Source: Chroogloeocystis siderophila 5.2 s.c.1
Lineage (GTDB): Bacteria; Cyanobacteriota; Cyanobacteriia; Cyanobacteriales; Chroococcidiopsidaceae
Assembly (NCBI RefSeq): GCF_001904655.1
Contig: NZ_MRCC01000013.1
Span: 104,863-168,862 of the forward strand
DNA: 64,000 nucleotides
Reading direction: 5' to 3'
Every line of letters starts with the position of its first letter. The stretch's first letter is position 1. Under the pieces are notes generated by a model. That model saw only the letters and a list, made by a program, of their open reading frames with translations. It was not told the origin of the DNA and did not search any database. Positions 19,882 through 29,688 of the stretch are shown here, in pieces. The position numbers were made by a program, and so were the translations under genes.

Positions 19882-21174
19882 TTATAATTGCGATTGAAAG
19901 AATAATACAACTCTGCCTACGATGCGCTGCCAAGTAGGACGCCTGTGCCACTGAGTTTGGTTAATCTGTTCGCTTCTTGCAAATCCTTTAAGAAAGAATT
20001 GCTCGATATTTTGCACGAGTTGCTCATCAGCAGAAGATATCTCAAGTTCGTCGTTGTGGAAGAAACTGCGCGGATCGAAATTTGCGCTTCCGCTACTCAC
20101 CCAGTAATTATCTAAAAGTAAGGCTTTGGCGTGCATCATACTCGGTTGGTATTCGTAAATTTTCACGCCTGCTTTGAGTAAACTGCCGTAAAGTTGGCAC
20201 GAGGCGTAGTAAACAAATTTTTTGTCACACTGACTACCATTTGTCAGAATGCGGACATCGATTCCATTATTTTTTGCACTGACAAGTTCTGTTTGCAAGT
20301 TTTCGTCGGGTATGAAGTAGGGGCTAGCAATCCACATTCGTTGTTTTGCAGCCGAGATACTCACTTGAAATAATGCTCTCACCGATGAGGCGCGATACGA
20401 AGGATCGTCACCAGCGGTGACTAAGACAATTGCATCATCGTTTGGTAGCGGATTAAAAATTTGAGGATCTAAATCAGCAGTACCGCGTACATAAGTCCAG
20501 TGCTGCATAAATATTCCTTCGAGGGCTGCGACGACTTCACCTTCCCAGCGCATCTCAAAATCGTACCAAGGACCTGTATCTTGAATATTATCGAGTCCAT
20601 CCCAATAGTCAGAAATTCCTGCGCCGCCAATTAAGCCTACTTTACCGTCAATGAGGAGTAGTTTGCGGTGCGTACGCGCAAAGTAATCTACCGGAGCTTT
20701 CCAGTTAAAATCGTTGTAGAAATGAATATTAATTCCGGCGGCGCGTAATCGTTGCCAATAGCGTTGTGACAGTTTTTTTGCACCGTATTGATCGACAACA
20801 ATTTCAACTTCAACACCCGCTTGCGCGCGTTCAATCAGTGCATCAGCTAAGTCATTGACGCGTCGCCCTGGAGTCATGAAAAAGGTTTCAAAATGAATCG
20901 CGTGCTGGGCGCTACGAATAGCCGCAAGTCTCGCTGCATTGATCGCTTCAGATTCTACCCAAAAACCTGTTAAGCGTCCGCTGGTTGTCACAGAGTTTGA
21001 TAGGCTAGCAAGTGCTAAAGGAAAACGCGGATCGCGCGGCGCGGGAACGTTTTTGATTTTGTACTCGATGCGATCGCGAAACGTTCCTCGAAAGTACAAA
21101 ATAAAAACAACGACACCTGCTATTACTGACGCTGCTACGCCTAACCAACGTAACGCTGTATAAAATTGGCTCAT
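19882..21174 (-). CDS. Cardiolipin synthase-like phospholipase D family protein
   Basis: Two HKD catalytic motifs are present, HRKLLLIDGKVGLIGG and HAKALLLDNYWVSSGSANFDPRS, as in bacterial cardiolipin synthases and other PLD enzymes. The ATG at 21174 (MSQFYTALRW) precedes a single N-terminal transmembrane helix; an upstream ATG at 21210 would add 12 polar residues. One N-terminal helix instead of two is typical of ClsB/YwiE-like forms. Likely reaction: joining phosphatidylglycerol to another lipid at the membrane; many cyanobacteria contain little cardiolipin, so another phosphatidyl transfer is possible. Confidence 0.82.
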   Translation of the reverse strand: MSQFYTALRWLGVAASVIAGVVVFILYFRGTFRDRIEYKIKNVPAPRDPRFPLALASLSNSVTTSGRLTGFWVESEAINAARLAAIRSAQHAIHFETFFMTPGRRVNDLADALIERAQAGVEVEIVVDQYGAKKLSQRYWQRLRAAGINIHFYNDFNWKAPVDYFARTHRKLLLIDGKVGLIGGAGISDYWDGLDNIQDTGPWYDFEMRWEGEVVAALEGIFMQHWTYVRGTADLDPQIFNPLPNDDAIVLVTAGDDPSYRASSVRALFQVSISAAKQRMWIASPYFIPDENLQTELVSAKNNGIDVRILTNGSQCDKKFVYYASCQLYGSLLKAGVKIYEYQPSMMHAKALLLDNYWVSSGSANFDPRSFFHNDELEISSADEQLVQNIEQFFLKGFARSEQINQTQWHRRPTWQRIVGRVVLFFQSQL

Positions 21175-21360
21175 CTCTACATTTGTATTCCTCGCTAGCA
21201 GCGTTTGCAATTCACTAGAAGGAAAAATTCCTCAATGCTGCTACTAGTTACTGGTACAAATTAATACTATACCGTAGCAACACTGAGGAATATAAATATA
21301 TAATGCAAGTTGTCAGATGCACTAACACTAGAACATGAACGCTAGTGTCATGGCGATCGC

Positions 21361-21861
21361 CTAAACGATTTGTGTTAAAAAGTTCAACTTCTGTTCGGTA
21401 TCGAGCGATCGCAGTGAACTTAACAACTCAGACACTTGCGCCGAAGGGCTATAATCACTTGGTATTCCGACAACACCATGACCAAGCTTTTGGGCTAGCT
21501 GATACCAAAATGCTAACTTCGACTCGGTTTTCAGCGAACCATACTCGCTTGTTGGAACAGTATTTCCCCCAGAAACGAGTTCGGTTAATGCCTTGCTAGG
21601 ATTAGGATCGAGCGTTGTTTCATTTTGATCATTGCGGCTTGCAGGTAAGAGATCGCGCAGCGCATCAACTTGTCTTTCTGGCGACAGTTCCTGAATTTTT
21701 GCAACTAACCCAGATACTTCTGATGCATTTCCTACTTCAGCGGGAACTGCGCTAGCCACATCTTGATATATTAAAGCCATCGCAGCTAGGCGATCGTCGA
21801 TATCTAATTGTTTGAAAGCTTTTACAGATTGATTGATAACATCCATGTTCGCAGAAGTCAT
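21361..21861 (-). CDS. Helical carotenoid protein (OCP N-terminal-domain paralogue), second of two
   Basis: 166 residues that match only the all-helical N-terminal domain of the orange carotenoid protein: VKAFKQLDIDDRLAAMALIYQDV, ESKLAFWYQLAQKLG and a closing SSLRSLDTEQKLNFLTQIV. There is no C-terminal NTF2-like domain, so this is an HCP. HCPs bind a keto-carotenoid such as canthaxanthin; some quench singlet oxygen and some interact with phycobilisomes. Which HCP clade this belongs to is not decidable by eye. It lies 255 bp downstream of a diverged paralogue in the same direction. Confidence 0.85.
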   Translation of the reverse strand: MTSANMDVINQSVKAFKQLDIDDRLAAMALIYQDVASAVPAEVGNASEVSGLVAKIQELSPERQVDALRDLLPASRNDQNETTLDPNPSKALTELVSGGNTVPTSEYGSLKTESKLAFWYQLAQKLGHGVVGIPSDYSPSAQVSELLSSLRSLDTEQKLNFLTQIV

Positions 21862-22116
21862 AGCACCCTCTTCAATTTCGATTATTGTCTTAGCTGACTT
21901 TCGAGAACAGGAAAAACAGATGACAACGCAGTTAGATAATGACCCAATTCCGATTGCAGGTATGAGATTGAGAATACGTTTACACTTGTGAAGTTAGAAA
22001 GCGAAAATACTCAACTTTCTAACTACTTCGCTATAACGTTTCTATTGCATTTCCGAGTTATCTAGAAATACTAGAATGACAAATTCAACTTCTCACTCAA
22101 AAAAAGCAAATTGCAT

Positions 22117-22602
22117 CTATACTTCTGCTCCACCTGCGGGTTCTGCACCCATCGGTGAGACATAATCGCGTAAGGTTGTAATTTGTTGCTCGAATTCCAG
22201 TCCTTTTATTTGTTCTAGAACTTGTTTTGCTTCAGAAGAAAGCTCGTAGTTAGGAGGCATGGGGATAATTGTACCGCTATCCATTCCTTGCGCTAAGCGA
22301 TACCAAACTAATAATTTAGTCGTATCGCTCATAGAGCCGTACATCCGCGTATATTCAGTATCAGCTTTGTTAATCAAATCGCGCTGAAACTGTAATTGTT
22401 CTTCTTGCGATTTTTCTTTAATTTGATTGAAAAGTCCTTCCGCAATATCAGGAGAAACAGTACTCGCTTGAGGTGCAGCAGGTGTAATCGAATCACCCAT
22501 TTCTTTATAAATAAACCAGAACAAAGCCAGTTGTTCGTCTACACCTAAGCTTTGAAAAGCTTTGACGACTTGCGTAATCGTCTCATCGTTAGTTGTTGGC
22601 AT
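22117..22602 (-). CDS. Helical carotenoid protein (OCP N-terminal-domain paralogue), first of two
   Basis: 161 residues with the OCP N-domain pattern: VVKAFQSLGVDEQLALFWFIYKEMG at the N-terminus, TKLLVWYRLAQGMDSG in the middle and SEAKQVLEQIKGLEFEQQITTL near the end, followed by a Gly/Ala/Pro-rich tail. It is closer in wording to OCP than its neighbour is. No C-terminal domain follows. The pair probably arose by an old duplication since the two are clearly diverged. crtW at 14322 could supply the ligand. Confidence 0.87.
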   Translation of the reverse strand: MPTTNDETITQVVKAFQSLGVDEQLALFWFIYKEMGDSITPAAPQASTVSPDIAEGLFNQIKEKSQEEQLQFQRDLINKADTEYTRMYGSMSDTTKLLVWYRLAQGMDSGTIIPMPPNYELSSEAKQVLEQIKGLEFEQQITTLRDYVSPMGAEPAGGAEV

Positions 22603-22875
22603 AAATACCTCGACTCAAATTGCTCAAATAAACTACAGCTAGATTCTTTCGCTATAACATTAGTCAGTATGGTAAGAACATTGAAAGATACTCAGAATCA
22701 TGACTCCGACTGTGGGTAATACACTGCATTGCCTCTCTGACCTCTGCTAGCAATCTAGAAAACTAACCTAAACGAACGGTATCAAAAGACGCGATTTCAA
22801 TGAACCCCACTGAAGACAGATGTATATCAACTTTATGCTCAGCAAATTGAAGTATTAGATTAGGAGGAATTGAAT

Positions 22876-23751
22876 GTGAACCGATGCTTAGAAGACAAGG
22901 TTGCGATCGTGACTGGAGCAGGTACGGGAATTGGTGAAGCGATCGCCCACAAATTTGCGAAAGAAGGTGCAAAAGTTGTTGTCAACGGCTTACCCGACGA
23001 TCCGATCCAAGATGTTGTAGACGCAATTAAAAAATATGGTGGTGATGCAGTTCCCTACGCAGGTGATGTTTCGCAAGAATTTCATGCGCAAAACTGTGTC
23101 CAGACCGCAATCACTGCATACGGACAACTGGATATTCTGATTAATAACGCCGGAGTTTTTCTCGCAACGGCGGAAACGCAAGATTATCCAGTTGAAGTTT
23201 TTGATGACACGATGCGGATGAATATCCGTTCCGCATTTTTAATGACTAAGTATGCCCTACCACACTTGCAAAAGTCGCGTGGTAACATCGTCTCAGCTGG
23301 CTCAGAAGCAGGGTTTAATGGGATTGCGCAAAACACGCCGTATGGGGGTACAAAAGGCTGGATGCACTCTTTTATGAAGGGTGTTGCGGTTGAGCAAGCA
23401 AAGTACTGTATCCGCGCTAACTGCGTTTGTCCTGGGGCGATTGATACCGCGTGGACGCGCAAAGAAAAAGGTCCAATGGATAGCAAAATGGAGAAAATGC
23501 TAATTCAGGGTACGCCGATGGCGCGACGCGGTACACCGGAAGAAGTTGCGAATGTGTATGCCTTTATTGCTTCTTCGGAAGCTAGCTATGTTACGGGTGC
23601 GTTGTGGTTAGTTGACGGCGGCGTTACTGTAGCTAAAGGCGCTGTTGGTTCTGATACTCCAATGTGGTTTCGTTCGGAACCGCAAGGTGAATTACGCTTG
23701 GAACACGCACAAGAAGGATTAGATAATAAAGATACGCAAACAATTAAATAG
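22876..23751 (+). CDS. SDR-family oxidoreductase (glucose-1-dehydrogenase-like)
   Basis: A classical SDR: TGAGTGIGEA cofactor loop, NNAGVF, Ser and YGGTKGW as catalytic residues, and the C-terminal SYVTGALWLVDGGVTV typical of FabG/glucose dehydrogenase-like enzymes. AGGAGG at 22862-22867 sits 8 bp before GTG 22876 but only 2 bp before the in-frame TTG at 22870, so GTG 22876 is chosen. It heads the stress-type cluster that runs to the Mn catalase. Substrate unknown. Confidence 0.82.
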   Translation: MNRCLEDKVAIVTGAGTGIGEAIAHKFAKEGAKVVVNGLPDDPIQDVVDAIKKYGGDAVPYAGDVSQEFHAQNCVQTAITAYGQLDILINNAGVFLATAETQDYPVEVFDDTMRMNIRSAFLMTKYALPHLQKSRGNIVSAGSEAGFNGIAQNTPYGGTKGWMHSFMKGVAVEQAKYCIRANCVCPGAIDTAWTRKEKGPMDSKMEKMLIQGTPMARRGTPEEVANVYAFIASSEASYVTGALWLVDGGVTVAKGAVGSDTPMWFRSEPQGELRLEHAQEGLDNKDTQTIK

Positions 23752-23763
23752 CAATTCGCTTAT

Positions 23764-23787
23764 CGGGTAGAGCATAATTTCTACCCG
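23764..23787. terminator. Stem-loop between convergent genes
   Basis: CGGGTAGA (23764-23771) pairs with TCTACCCG (23780-23787) across an 8-nt loop. It sits in the 44-bp gap between two convergent genes and may terminate both, although there is no long T run on either side. Confidence 0.55.
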
Positions 23788-23795
23788 ACTAAAAT

Positions 23796-24203
23796 TCACT
23801 CCGCGTGTTCTTCATAGTCCTCGGAGGATTGCGGATCTAATTCCCAACGGCGATCGTCACGAATGTTCAACACTTCGGTGGTATGGACGTACTCTTCTTC
23901 TGCCATATCTATACCTACAGCAGCACCGATTTCATCGACAACGTTCTGATCGGGAGTTGCCGCGGTTCCGCCTACGGCTTCTTCGCCCGCAACATCAGCT
24001 TGATCCCACGCCGCATCTAAGTCACCGCCTGACAATTCTGGACTGACATCAGTGTAGTCACTCATACGCCGCCCTGCTGCTGTACCTGAATCAACTCCAG
24101 GTGGTGTATGTACTCCGGTACCGTACGATGGATTTGTGTCTTCTAAGTCTTCATCATTAATAAAATCTTTGTCTGGAGTTGCTTTATTTGCTTTTTCAGC
24201 CAT
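23796..24203 (-). CDS. Acidic DUF6335-like cyanobacterial protein
   Basis: 135 residues, very rich in Asp, Glu and Gly and probably flexible for most of its length, with a more ordered-looking end (HTTEVLNIRDDRRWELDPQSSEDYEEHAE). I recognise the pattern of DUF6335, small acidic cyanobacterial proteins often found near stress genes; this assignment is from memory. No catalytic motif is visible. The location next to ferritin-like, catalase and dehydrogenase genes suggests a desiccation or oxidative stress role, as an inference only. Confidence 0.6.
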   Translation of the reverse strand: MAEKANKATPDKDFINDEDLEDTNPSYGTGVHTPPGVDSGTAAGRRMSDYTDVSPELSGGDLDAAWDQADVAGEEAVGGTAATPDQNVVDEIGAAVGIDMAEEEYVHTTEVLNIRDDRRWELDPQSSEDYEEHAE

Positions 24204-24669
24204 AGCCTTATATCCTCATAAACTGCAAGAAAATTTGATAAAACTTGTTGCTAATCGTCTATATTTCCACCATAACCTTTTTGATTGCAAGGCAAGCTAT
24301 TTCTTAGGGGATATCCCTTATGAGAGAAGAAATATATCCCTTTGGAGTGACGAGAAGCTAAGGGCAGGCTACATAACCTAGAAAAAGGAATTGATGTAAA
24401 GCTGCGTTGTTACAAATACAGCAATCTCAAACACACTAGCGTCAACCTACTTGCGATCGCCAATACTGTATGAGAAATGGCAGGTATATTGTTAAAGCAT
24501 TTTCTCAATGCATCATTCAAATCAAGCAACAGTAGTCTTCCTTATCTGCGCACAAGTGTGTTTACAACGACGACAAGTTATCTACAGCAAAACAAATTGC
24601 ACCAATTTATCAGTAACTTAGCAATCTCATTTGAATATTGAATCAACACACCACAATTTAGGAGGTAAA
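24204..24669. other. Intergenic region upstream of the PfpI/ferritin-like fusion
   Basis: About 465 bp between divergent genes. No gene or clear repeat pair; two isolated strings similar to the element end (AGCAATCTCA near 24421 and 24620) occur without partners. A strong ribosome binding site AGGAGG (24660-24665) closes the region. Confidence 0.5.
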
Positions 24670-25770
24670 ATGACAATTTCTAGCAATTCTCGAAATCGCA
24701 AAAAGGTCGCTATTCTCATTGAAAATGGCGTTGAAGATGTCGAATTTCAAATTCCATACAACGCTTTGAAGCAAGCAGGATTTGATGTCACAATTCTTGG
24801 CTCGCGGACGAATGAAACGTACAAAGGTAAGCAAGGAAAGCTCGCTAAAGAAGCCGACGGAACTACCACAGAAGCGATGGCTTCTGAATTTGATGCGGTA
24901 ATTGTTCCTGGGGGTATGGCTCCGGATAGAATGCGCCGCAACCCAAATACTGTACGCTTTGTGCAAGAAGCAATGGAACAAGGCAAAATCGTTGCTGCGG
25001 TTTGTCATGGACCACAGGTTTTGATTGAAGGTGACTTACTCAAAGGTAAGACCGCAACCGGCTTTGTTGCAGTGCGTAAAGACATGATCAACGCGGGTGC
25101 AAATTATGTCGATGAGCCGTTAGTCGTTGATGGTAATTTAATTACTTCGCGTCAACCTGGAGATTTGCCAATTTTTACAACCGCGATTTTGAGCCGTTTA
25201 GGCTATGGCGGGAAAGAAGCTGCGCTTCCTGACGAATCTGATAGAAATGCAGAATGGTGGAAACTCGCTGATGCGTGGGGTGGTTCAACCAAAGGCGAAA
25301 TTGTCCAAGCTTTAAATACAGCGTTGGCGGGTGAGCGTTATGCGCAAGAGGCGCTAGAGCAATATGCACAAAAAGAATCGGATAGCGAAGTGCGATCGCT
25401 CTTTCAACAAATGATGCAAAGTAAGTTGCAGCACATCCAAAAACTAGAAGCCCGTTTAGCCGCTTTGGGCGAAAAACCATCATTAACCGCAAATATTGCC
25501 GATAAATACGCTAAAGTCAAAGCTGCGCTTCGCGGTAGTGACGATATCTATCAAATGCGCTGTGCCTTGGGTGATTTGCAAACAGGTATCAACGATATTT
25601 CTACGTTGATGGTCAGTACAAGCGACCCTGTAACGACTGACCTATTACGCGATATTGCTCAAGATATGATGCAGCAAGAGCAACAGCTAGTCAAACTTTA
25701 TCGCGCGCGCGTAGGTAGTGCAGTGAAACCAGGTAAACCGACAACTGGTCCTGCGATCGCTGCTCAGTAG
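24670..25770 (+). CDS. DJ-1/PfpI-family domain fused to a ferritin-like four-helix domain
   Basis: Residues 1-180 are a DJ-1/PfpI domain: KVAILIENGVEDVEF with the Glu that pairs with the catalytic Cys, then AAVCHGPQVL with the nucleophile Cys-His elbow. Members are glyoxalases, chaperones or (disputed) deglycases/proteases. Residues of about 210-360 form a ferritin-like helical bundle: LNTALAGERYAQEALEQYAQKE and IQKLEARLAALGEKPS, like DUF2383/YciF-type stress proteins, with possible Glu/His metal ligands. AGGAGG at 24660-24665 fixes the ATG at 24670 over the earlier in-frame ATG at 24631. A hairpin terminator follows. The fusion suggests coupled repair and metal or peroxide handling. Confidence 0.8.
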   Translation: MTISSNSRNRKKVAILIENGVEDVEFQIPYNALKQAGFDVTILGSRTNETYKGKQGKLAKEADGTTTEAMASEFDAVIVPGGMAPDRMRRNPNTVRFVQEAMEQGKIVAAVCHGPQVLIEGDLLKGKTATGFVAVRKDMINAGANYVDEPLVVDGNLITSRQPGDLPIFTTAILSRLGYGGKEAALPDESDRNAEWWKLADAWGGSTKGEIVQALNTALAGERYAQEALEQYAQKESDSEVRSLFQQMMQSKLQHIQKLEARLAALGEKPSLTANIADKYAKVKAALRGSDDIYQMRCALGDLQTGINDISTLMVSTSDPVTTDLLRDIAQDMMQQEQQLVKLYRARVGSAVKPGKPTTGPAIAAQ

Positions 25771-25784
25771 TCTCAGTAGTAAGT

Positions 25785-25813
25785 AAGGAGAAAGGTTTTA
25801 CTTTCTCCTTTTC
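25785..25813 (+). terminator. Rho-independent terminator
   Basis: AAGGAGAAAG (25785-25794) pairs perfectly with CTTTCTCCTT (25801-25810) around a 6-nt loop and runs into TTCTC. It ends the PfpI/ferritin-like transcript. Confidence 0.75.
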
Positions 25814-25867
25814 TCAAATTTTTAATCTGAAAGTTTGTACATACAAGTCTCAATCTATTTAGTTGTT

Positions 25868-26575
25868 ATGGAATTAACACCACAAGATAAATCAAGCGAA
25901 CAATCGCCAGAATCTATCGAAGCAGGTGAAAAAGAACGCTGGGCGTCGTTGATTGGTGGCGGGGCGATGGTATTAATGGGCTTAAGACAGCGATCGCTAC
26001 GCGGCGTGTTGATGGCAGTTGCAGGCGGTGGCTTACTATACCAAGGAGCAAAAAAACAAAGTACGCTCAAGCAAGCTCAAGAAGCGATCGGCTTGAATCA
26101 ACCGATTAAAGTTGAAAAAACGGTAACGATTAATAAACCAGCAGTGGAACTGTATAACTATTGGCGCGATTTTGAAAGACTACCGACATTCATGAAGCAT
26201 CTTGAATCGGTGACAGTACTCGACGAGAAGCGATCGCACTGGGTAGCCAAAGCTCCCCTTGATACTAAAGTCGAATGGGATGCCGAAATTATCCAAGAGC
26301 AAGAAAACGAATTAATCGCATGGGCTTCGACCGAAGACGCAGATATTGAAAATTCTGGTTTTGTTCGTTTCAAACCCGCCCCAGGGAATCGCGGTACGGA
26401 AGTTAAAGTCGTGATGGAATACAACCCACCAGGAGGGGCGATCGCATCAGCGCTTGCTAAACTTTTTGGCGAAGAACCCGATCAGCAAATTGGTGACGAT
26501 TTGCGTCGCTTCAAGCAACTTATGGAAGCGGGAGAAATCGCGACAACCGAGGGTCAGCCTTCGGGTAGGGATTAA
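25868..26575 (+). CDS. SRPBCC (START-like) family membrane protein
   Basis: The ATG at 25868 gives 235 residues. A short acidic N-terminus is followed by a hydrophobic glycine-rich segment (about residues 25-60, GGGAMVLMGL and LMAVAGGGLLYQG), similar to DUF2892-like regions, and then a complete SRPBCC/polyketide-cyclase domain from about residue 75 (VEKTVTINKPAVELYNYWRDFERLPTFM). That fold binds lipids or other hydrophobic ligands. Such proteins recur in bacterial stress clusters with catalase and ferritin-like genes. Function is not established. Confidence 0.75.
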   Translation: MELTPQDKSSEQSPESIEAGEKERWASLIGGGAMVLMGLRQRSLRGVLMAVAGGGLLYQGAKKQSTLKQAQEAIGLNQPIKVEKTVTINKPAVELYNYWRDFERLPTFMKHLESVTVLDEKRSHWVAKAPLDTKVEWDAEIIQEQENELIAWASTEDADIENSGFVRFKPAPGNRGTEVKVVMEYNPPGGAIASALAKLFGEEPDQQIGDDLRRFKQLMEAGEIATTEGQPSGRD

Positions 26576-26656
26576 GAAGGAAGGGGTAAGGAGCGAGGGA
26601 AGCAGGAAATCGTGCATCTCGCTGCAAAAATTTAAAATCTAAAATCTTCAATTGAG

Positions 26657-27826
26657 ATGAAAGCTGTCTGCTGGCAAAGTGCTAACAATGTGCGGGTGGA
26701 TAATGTTCCAGATCCGAAAATACTCAACCCGCGCGATGCGATTGTAAAGATCACATCTACCGCAATTTGCGGTTCTGATCTCCATATATATGGTGGTTAT
26801 ATCCCCACAGTGCAAAAAGGTGACATTATCGGTCACGAGTTCATGGGGGAAGTGGTCGAAGTTGGTAAGGGTGTTCGCAATTTACAAGTAGGCGATCGCG
26901 TTGTTGTTCCTTCAACAATCGGTTGCGGTCGTTGCTACTACTGCGAACGCGATATGTGGTCGCTGTGCGATAACTCTAACCCCAACGGCTGGATGGAAGA
27001 AAAGCTATTCGGTAATATCACTTCAGCAATTTATGGTTACTCGCACCTCTTAGGCGGTTATGCTGGGGCGCAAGCTGAATACATCCGCGTACCGTTTGCA
27101 GATGTTGGCGTTTTGAAAGTTCCCAAAGAATTACCCGACGAAAAGCTACTCTTTATTTCTGATGCGATTCCTACAGGGTATATGGGTGCAGAGTTATGCG
27201 ATATCCAACCTGGTGATACCGTAGCAGTTTGGGGTTGCGGTGCTGTCGGACAATTTGCGATGATCAGTGCCTATATGATGGGTGCAGAACGCGTAATTGC
27301 GATTGACCGCTTTCCGGAACGCTTGGAAATGGCAAGAAAATACGCCAAAGCCGAAACGATTAATTACGAAGAAATCGATCCAGGCGAAGCCCTTAAAGAA
27401 ATGACCGGCGGACGCGGACCAGATTGTTGTATCGATGCGGTTGGGTTAGAAGCCCACGGTGTAGGTATCGAAGACTTCTACGACCAAACCAAGCAAAAAC
27501 TCAAGTTAGAAACTGACCGCCCACACGTCTTACGCCAAATGATGGTAGCGTGTCGTAAAGGTGGTACGCTCTCGATTATGGGTGTCTATGGTGGATTTGT
27601 AGACAAAATGCCCTTTGGTGCAGCGTTCAACAAAGGCTTGACGTTTAGGATGGGACAAATGCATGGACAGAAATATATGCGTTTGTTGTTGCAACTCATA
27701 TTAGATGGCAAACTCGATCCGTCGTTTATCGTCACGCATGAGTTACCCCTAGACCAAGCACCTCACGCATACGAGATTTTCCAGCAAAAGCAAGATAATT
27801 GCATCAAAGTTGTGCTCAAACCGTAA
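26657..27826 (+). CDS. Zinc-dependent alcohol dehydrogenase, copy 1
   Basis: 389 residues of the medium-chain dehydrogenase family, closest in wording to glutathione-dependent/glutathione-independent formaldehyde dehydrogenase-like proteins. Catalytic zinc residues are in [12 protein letters not shown] and GHEFMGEV; the structural zinc lobe is [15 protein letters not shown]; the Rossmann loop is [13 protein letters not shown]. Acidic residue after the second strand (IAIDRF) suggests NAD. It is the first of two tandem paralogues and probably oxidises an aldehyde or alcohol formed under stress. Start ATG at 26657. Confidence 0.85.
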   Translation: MKAVCWQSANNVRVDNVPDPKILNPRDAIVKITSTAICGSDLHIYGGYIPTVQKGDIIGHEFMGEVVEVGKGVRNLQVGDRVVVPSTIGCGRCYYCERDMWSLCDNSNPNGWMEEKLFGNITSAIYGYSHLLGGYAGAQAEYIRVPFADVGVLKVPKELPDEKLLFISDAIPTGYMGAELCDIQPGDTVAVWGCGAVGQFAMISAYMMGAERVIAIDRFPERLEMARKYAKAETINYEEIDPGEALKEMTGGRGPDCCIDAVGLEAHGVGIEDFYDQTKQKLKLETDRPHVLRQMMVACRKGGTLSIMGVYGGFVDKMPFGAAFNKGLTFRMGQMHGQKYMRLLLQLILDGKLDPSFIVTHELPLDQAPHAYEIFQQKQDNCIKVVLKP

Positions 27827-27907
27827 AACGGAGAGAAATTAAGGGTAATAAACCAAAAACTTACCTATTACCGATTACCTATTCCCAATTACCAAATCAA
27901 AATCAAG

Positions 27908-29077
27908 ATGAAAGCTGTTTGCTGGTATGGCGCTAACGATGTGCGGGTCGAGACAGTGCCAGATCCCAAAATTCTCAATCCCCGCGATGCGATTATTAAA
28001 ATTACATCAACCGCAATTTGTGGGTCAGATTTACATATCTACGATGGCTACATTCCCACGATGCAAAAAGGTGACATCCTCGGTCACGAATTTATGGGAG
28101 AAGTTGTCGATATTGGTAGCGCGGTCAAAAATGTAAAAATCGGTGATCGCGTCGTTGTTCCTTTCACAATTTCCTGTGGTAACTGCTTTTTCTGTCAGCG
28201 CGATTTGTGGTCTTTGTGCGACAACTCTAACCCCAACGCTTGGATGACCGAAGTGCAAATGGGCTATTCGCCAGCAGGTTTATTTGGCTATTCGCACTTG
28301 TTTGGCGGCTACGCTGGCGGTCAAGCCGAATACGCGCGCGTTCCTTTTGCTGATGTGGGTTTGTTGAAAGTTCCTGATGGTCTAACTGACGATCAAGTAT
28401 TATTCCTAACTGATATTTTCCCCACAGGTTACATGGCGGCGGAGAATTGTCATATTAAACCTGGCGATATCGTCGCCGTTTGGGGCTGTGGACCTGTCGG
28501 ACAGTTTGCGATTAAAAGTGCTTATATGTTAGGTGCAGAACGTGTCATCGCGATTGATCGCATTCCTGAACGCCTACAAATGGCAAAAGAAATCTGTAAA
28601 GCCGAAGTCATTAACTACGAAGAAATCGACCCAGGTGAAGCCCTCAAAGAAATGACTGGTGGTCGCGGTCCTGATGCTTGTCTCGATGCTGTAGGTATGG
28701 AAGCGCACGGAACCGGACCAATGGCGCTTTACGACCAGGTTAAGCAAGCGGTACGTTTAGAAACTGATCGCCCAACCGCACTACGGCAAGTAATATTATC
28801 GTGTAGCAAAGGCGGTCACGTCTCACTCGCTGGTGTTTATGGTGGTTTCCTCGATAAAATCCCAATGGGTGCAGCGATGAACAAAGGTTTGACTTTCAAG
28901 ATGGGACAAACCCACGTCCACCGTTATTTGAAACCTTTGTTAGAACGAATTCAAAACGGTGAAATTGACCCTTCGTTTGTGATCACGCATCGACTGAAAT
29001 TAGAAGATGCACCCCACGGATACGAGATTTTCAAGCACAAAAAAGACAATTGCATCAAAGTTGTACTCAAGCCATAA
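27908..29077 (+). CDS. Zinc-dependent alcohol dehydrogenase, copy 2
   Basis: Same length (389) and layout as copy 1, from which it is separated by 81 bp: [20 protein letters not shown], structural zinc lobe [15 protein letters not shown], nucleotide loop [13 protein letters not shown]. All zinc ligands are kept, so both copies look active. Divergence is greatest in the substrate region around residues 105-125, which may give a different specificity. The cupin gene follows after 18 bp and is likely co-transcribed. Confidence 0.85.
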   Translation: MKAVCWYGANDVRVETVPDPKILNPRDAIIKITSTAICGSDLHIYDGYIPTMQKGDILGHEFMGEVVDIGSAVKNVKIGDRVVVPFTISCGNCFFCQRDLWSLCDNSNPNAWMTEVQMGYSPAGLFGYSHLFGGYAGGQAEYARVPFADVGLLKVPDGLTDDQVLFLTDIFPTGYMAAENCHIKPGDIVAVWGCGPVGQFAIKSAYMLGAERVIAIDRIPERLQMAKEICKAEVINYEEIDPGEALKEMTGGRGPDACLDAVGMEAHGTGPMALYDQVKQAVRLETDRPTALRQVILSCSKGGHVSLAGVYGGFLDKIPMGAAMNKGLTFKMGQTHVHRYLKPLLERIQNGEIDPSFVITHRLKLEDAPHGYEIFKHKKDNCIKVVLKP

Positions 29078-29095
29078 CACGGGAGAAAAGCTAAC

Positions 29096-29437
29096 ATGAG
29101 TGATACTACAGTTATCAAAGTTAGTTCAAGTCACTCGCCCCACGGCGAAATGGGTCAAAAATATCTTGCTTCGGGTAAAACCGTTTCCATGCGGCTTTGG
29201 GAAAACGAGCAACCAGGCGAACCAAAACCAGAAGCAGCGCGTGAGTATGAAACTGTTGGTTATGTCATTCAAGGACGGGCTGAATTACACCTTGAAGGTC
29301 AAAAACTGTTGCTGGAACCAGGCGATTCTTGGGTTGTCCCTAAAGGTGCTTCTCACACATACAATATCCTTGAATCTTTTACCGCCGTTGAAGCCACTAG
29401 TCCACCTGCCCAAGTACATGGGCGCGATGAATCTTAA
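29096..29437 (+). CDS. Cupin-domain protein
   Basis: 113 residues forming one small cupin barrel: the two half motifs are visible as YEVTVGYVIQGRAELHLEG-like and LLEPGDSWVVPKGASHTYNI sequence, with His and Glu in place for a metal. It lies 18 bp after the second alcohol dehydrogenase and ends before a terminator, so it is the last gene of that transcript. Single-domain cupins of this type have no reliable specific function. Confidence 0.8.
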   Translation: MSDTTVIKVSSSHSPHGEMGQKYLASGKTVSMRLWENEQPGEPKPEAAREYETVGYVIQGRAELHLEGQKLLLEPGDSWVVPKGASHTYNILESFTAVEATSPPAQVHGRDES

Positions 29438-29466
29438 AGCTGTAACAATATTTGAAGGATTTGTTG

Positions 29467-29498
29467 AGCCGTTGCTACAAAAGTAGCGGCTTTTTTTA
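29467..29498 (+). terminator. Rho-independent terminator after the cupin gene
   Basis: AGCC..GCTAC (29467-29478) pairs with GTAGCGGCT (29483-29491) with a three-base bulge and a tetraloop AAAA, followed by a run of seven T. Confidence 0.75.
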
Positions 29499-29548
29499 TA
29501 AGTACTTAAATGAAAGTCATATCGTGTTGGTTAGACAATTTAGCTTTA

Positions 29549-29688
29549 CATAGCAATCCTATTTGAGTTGTAAGATTTTTTTGAAACGTAGACGCGCAGC
29601 GGCTTACCGAAGGCTACCTCTCCAGACGCAGAGAGCGCAGAGGAAAGAGATAAGGAGAGGTTTTCACAAATGATTTAGGACTGCTATA
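29549..29688. repeat. Inverted-repeat element, copy B (TATAGCAATC-type ends)
   Basis: It begins CATAGCAATCC and ends GGACTGCTATA. Both arms match copy A (5000-5182) in reverse orientation, including GTAAGATTTTTTTGAAACG on the left and GCAGAGGAAAGAGATA on the right; the central core is shorter and different. It is non-coding and MITE-like. Confidence 0.75.
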
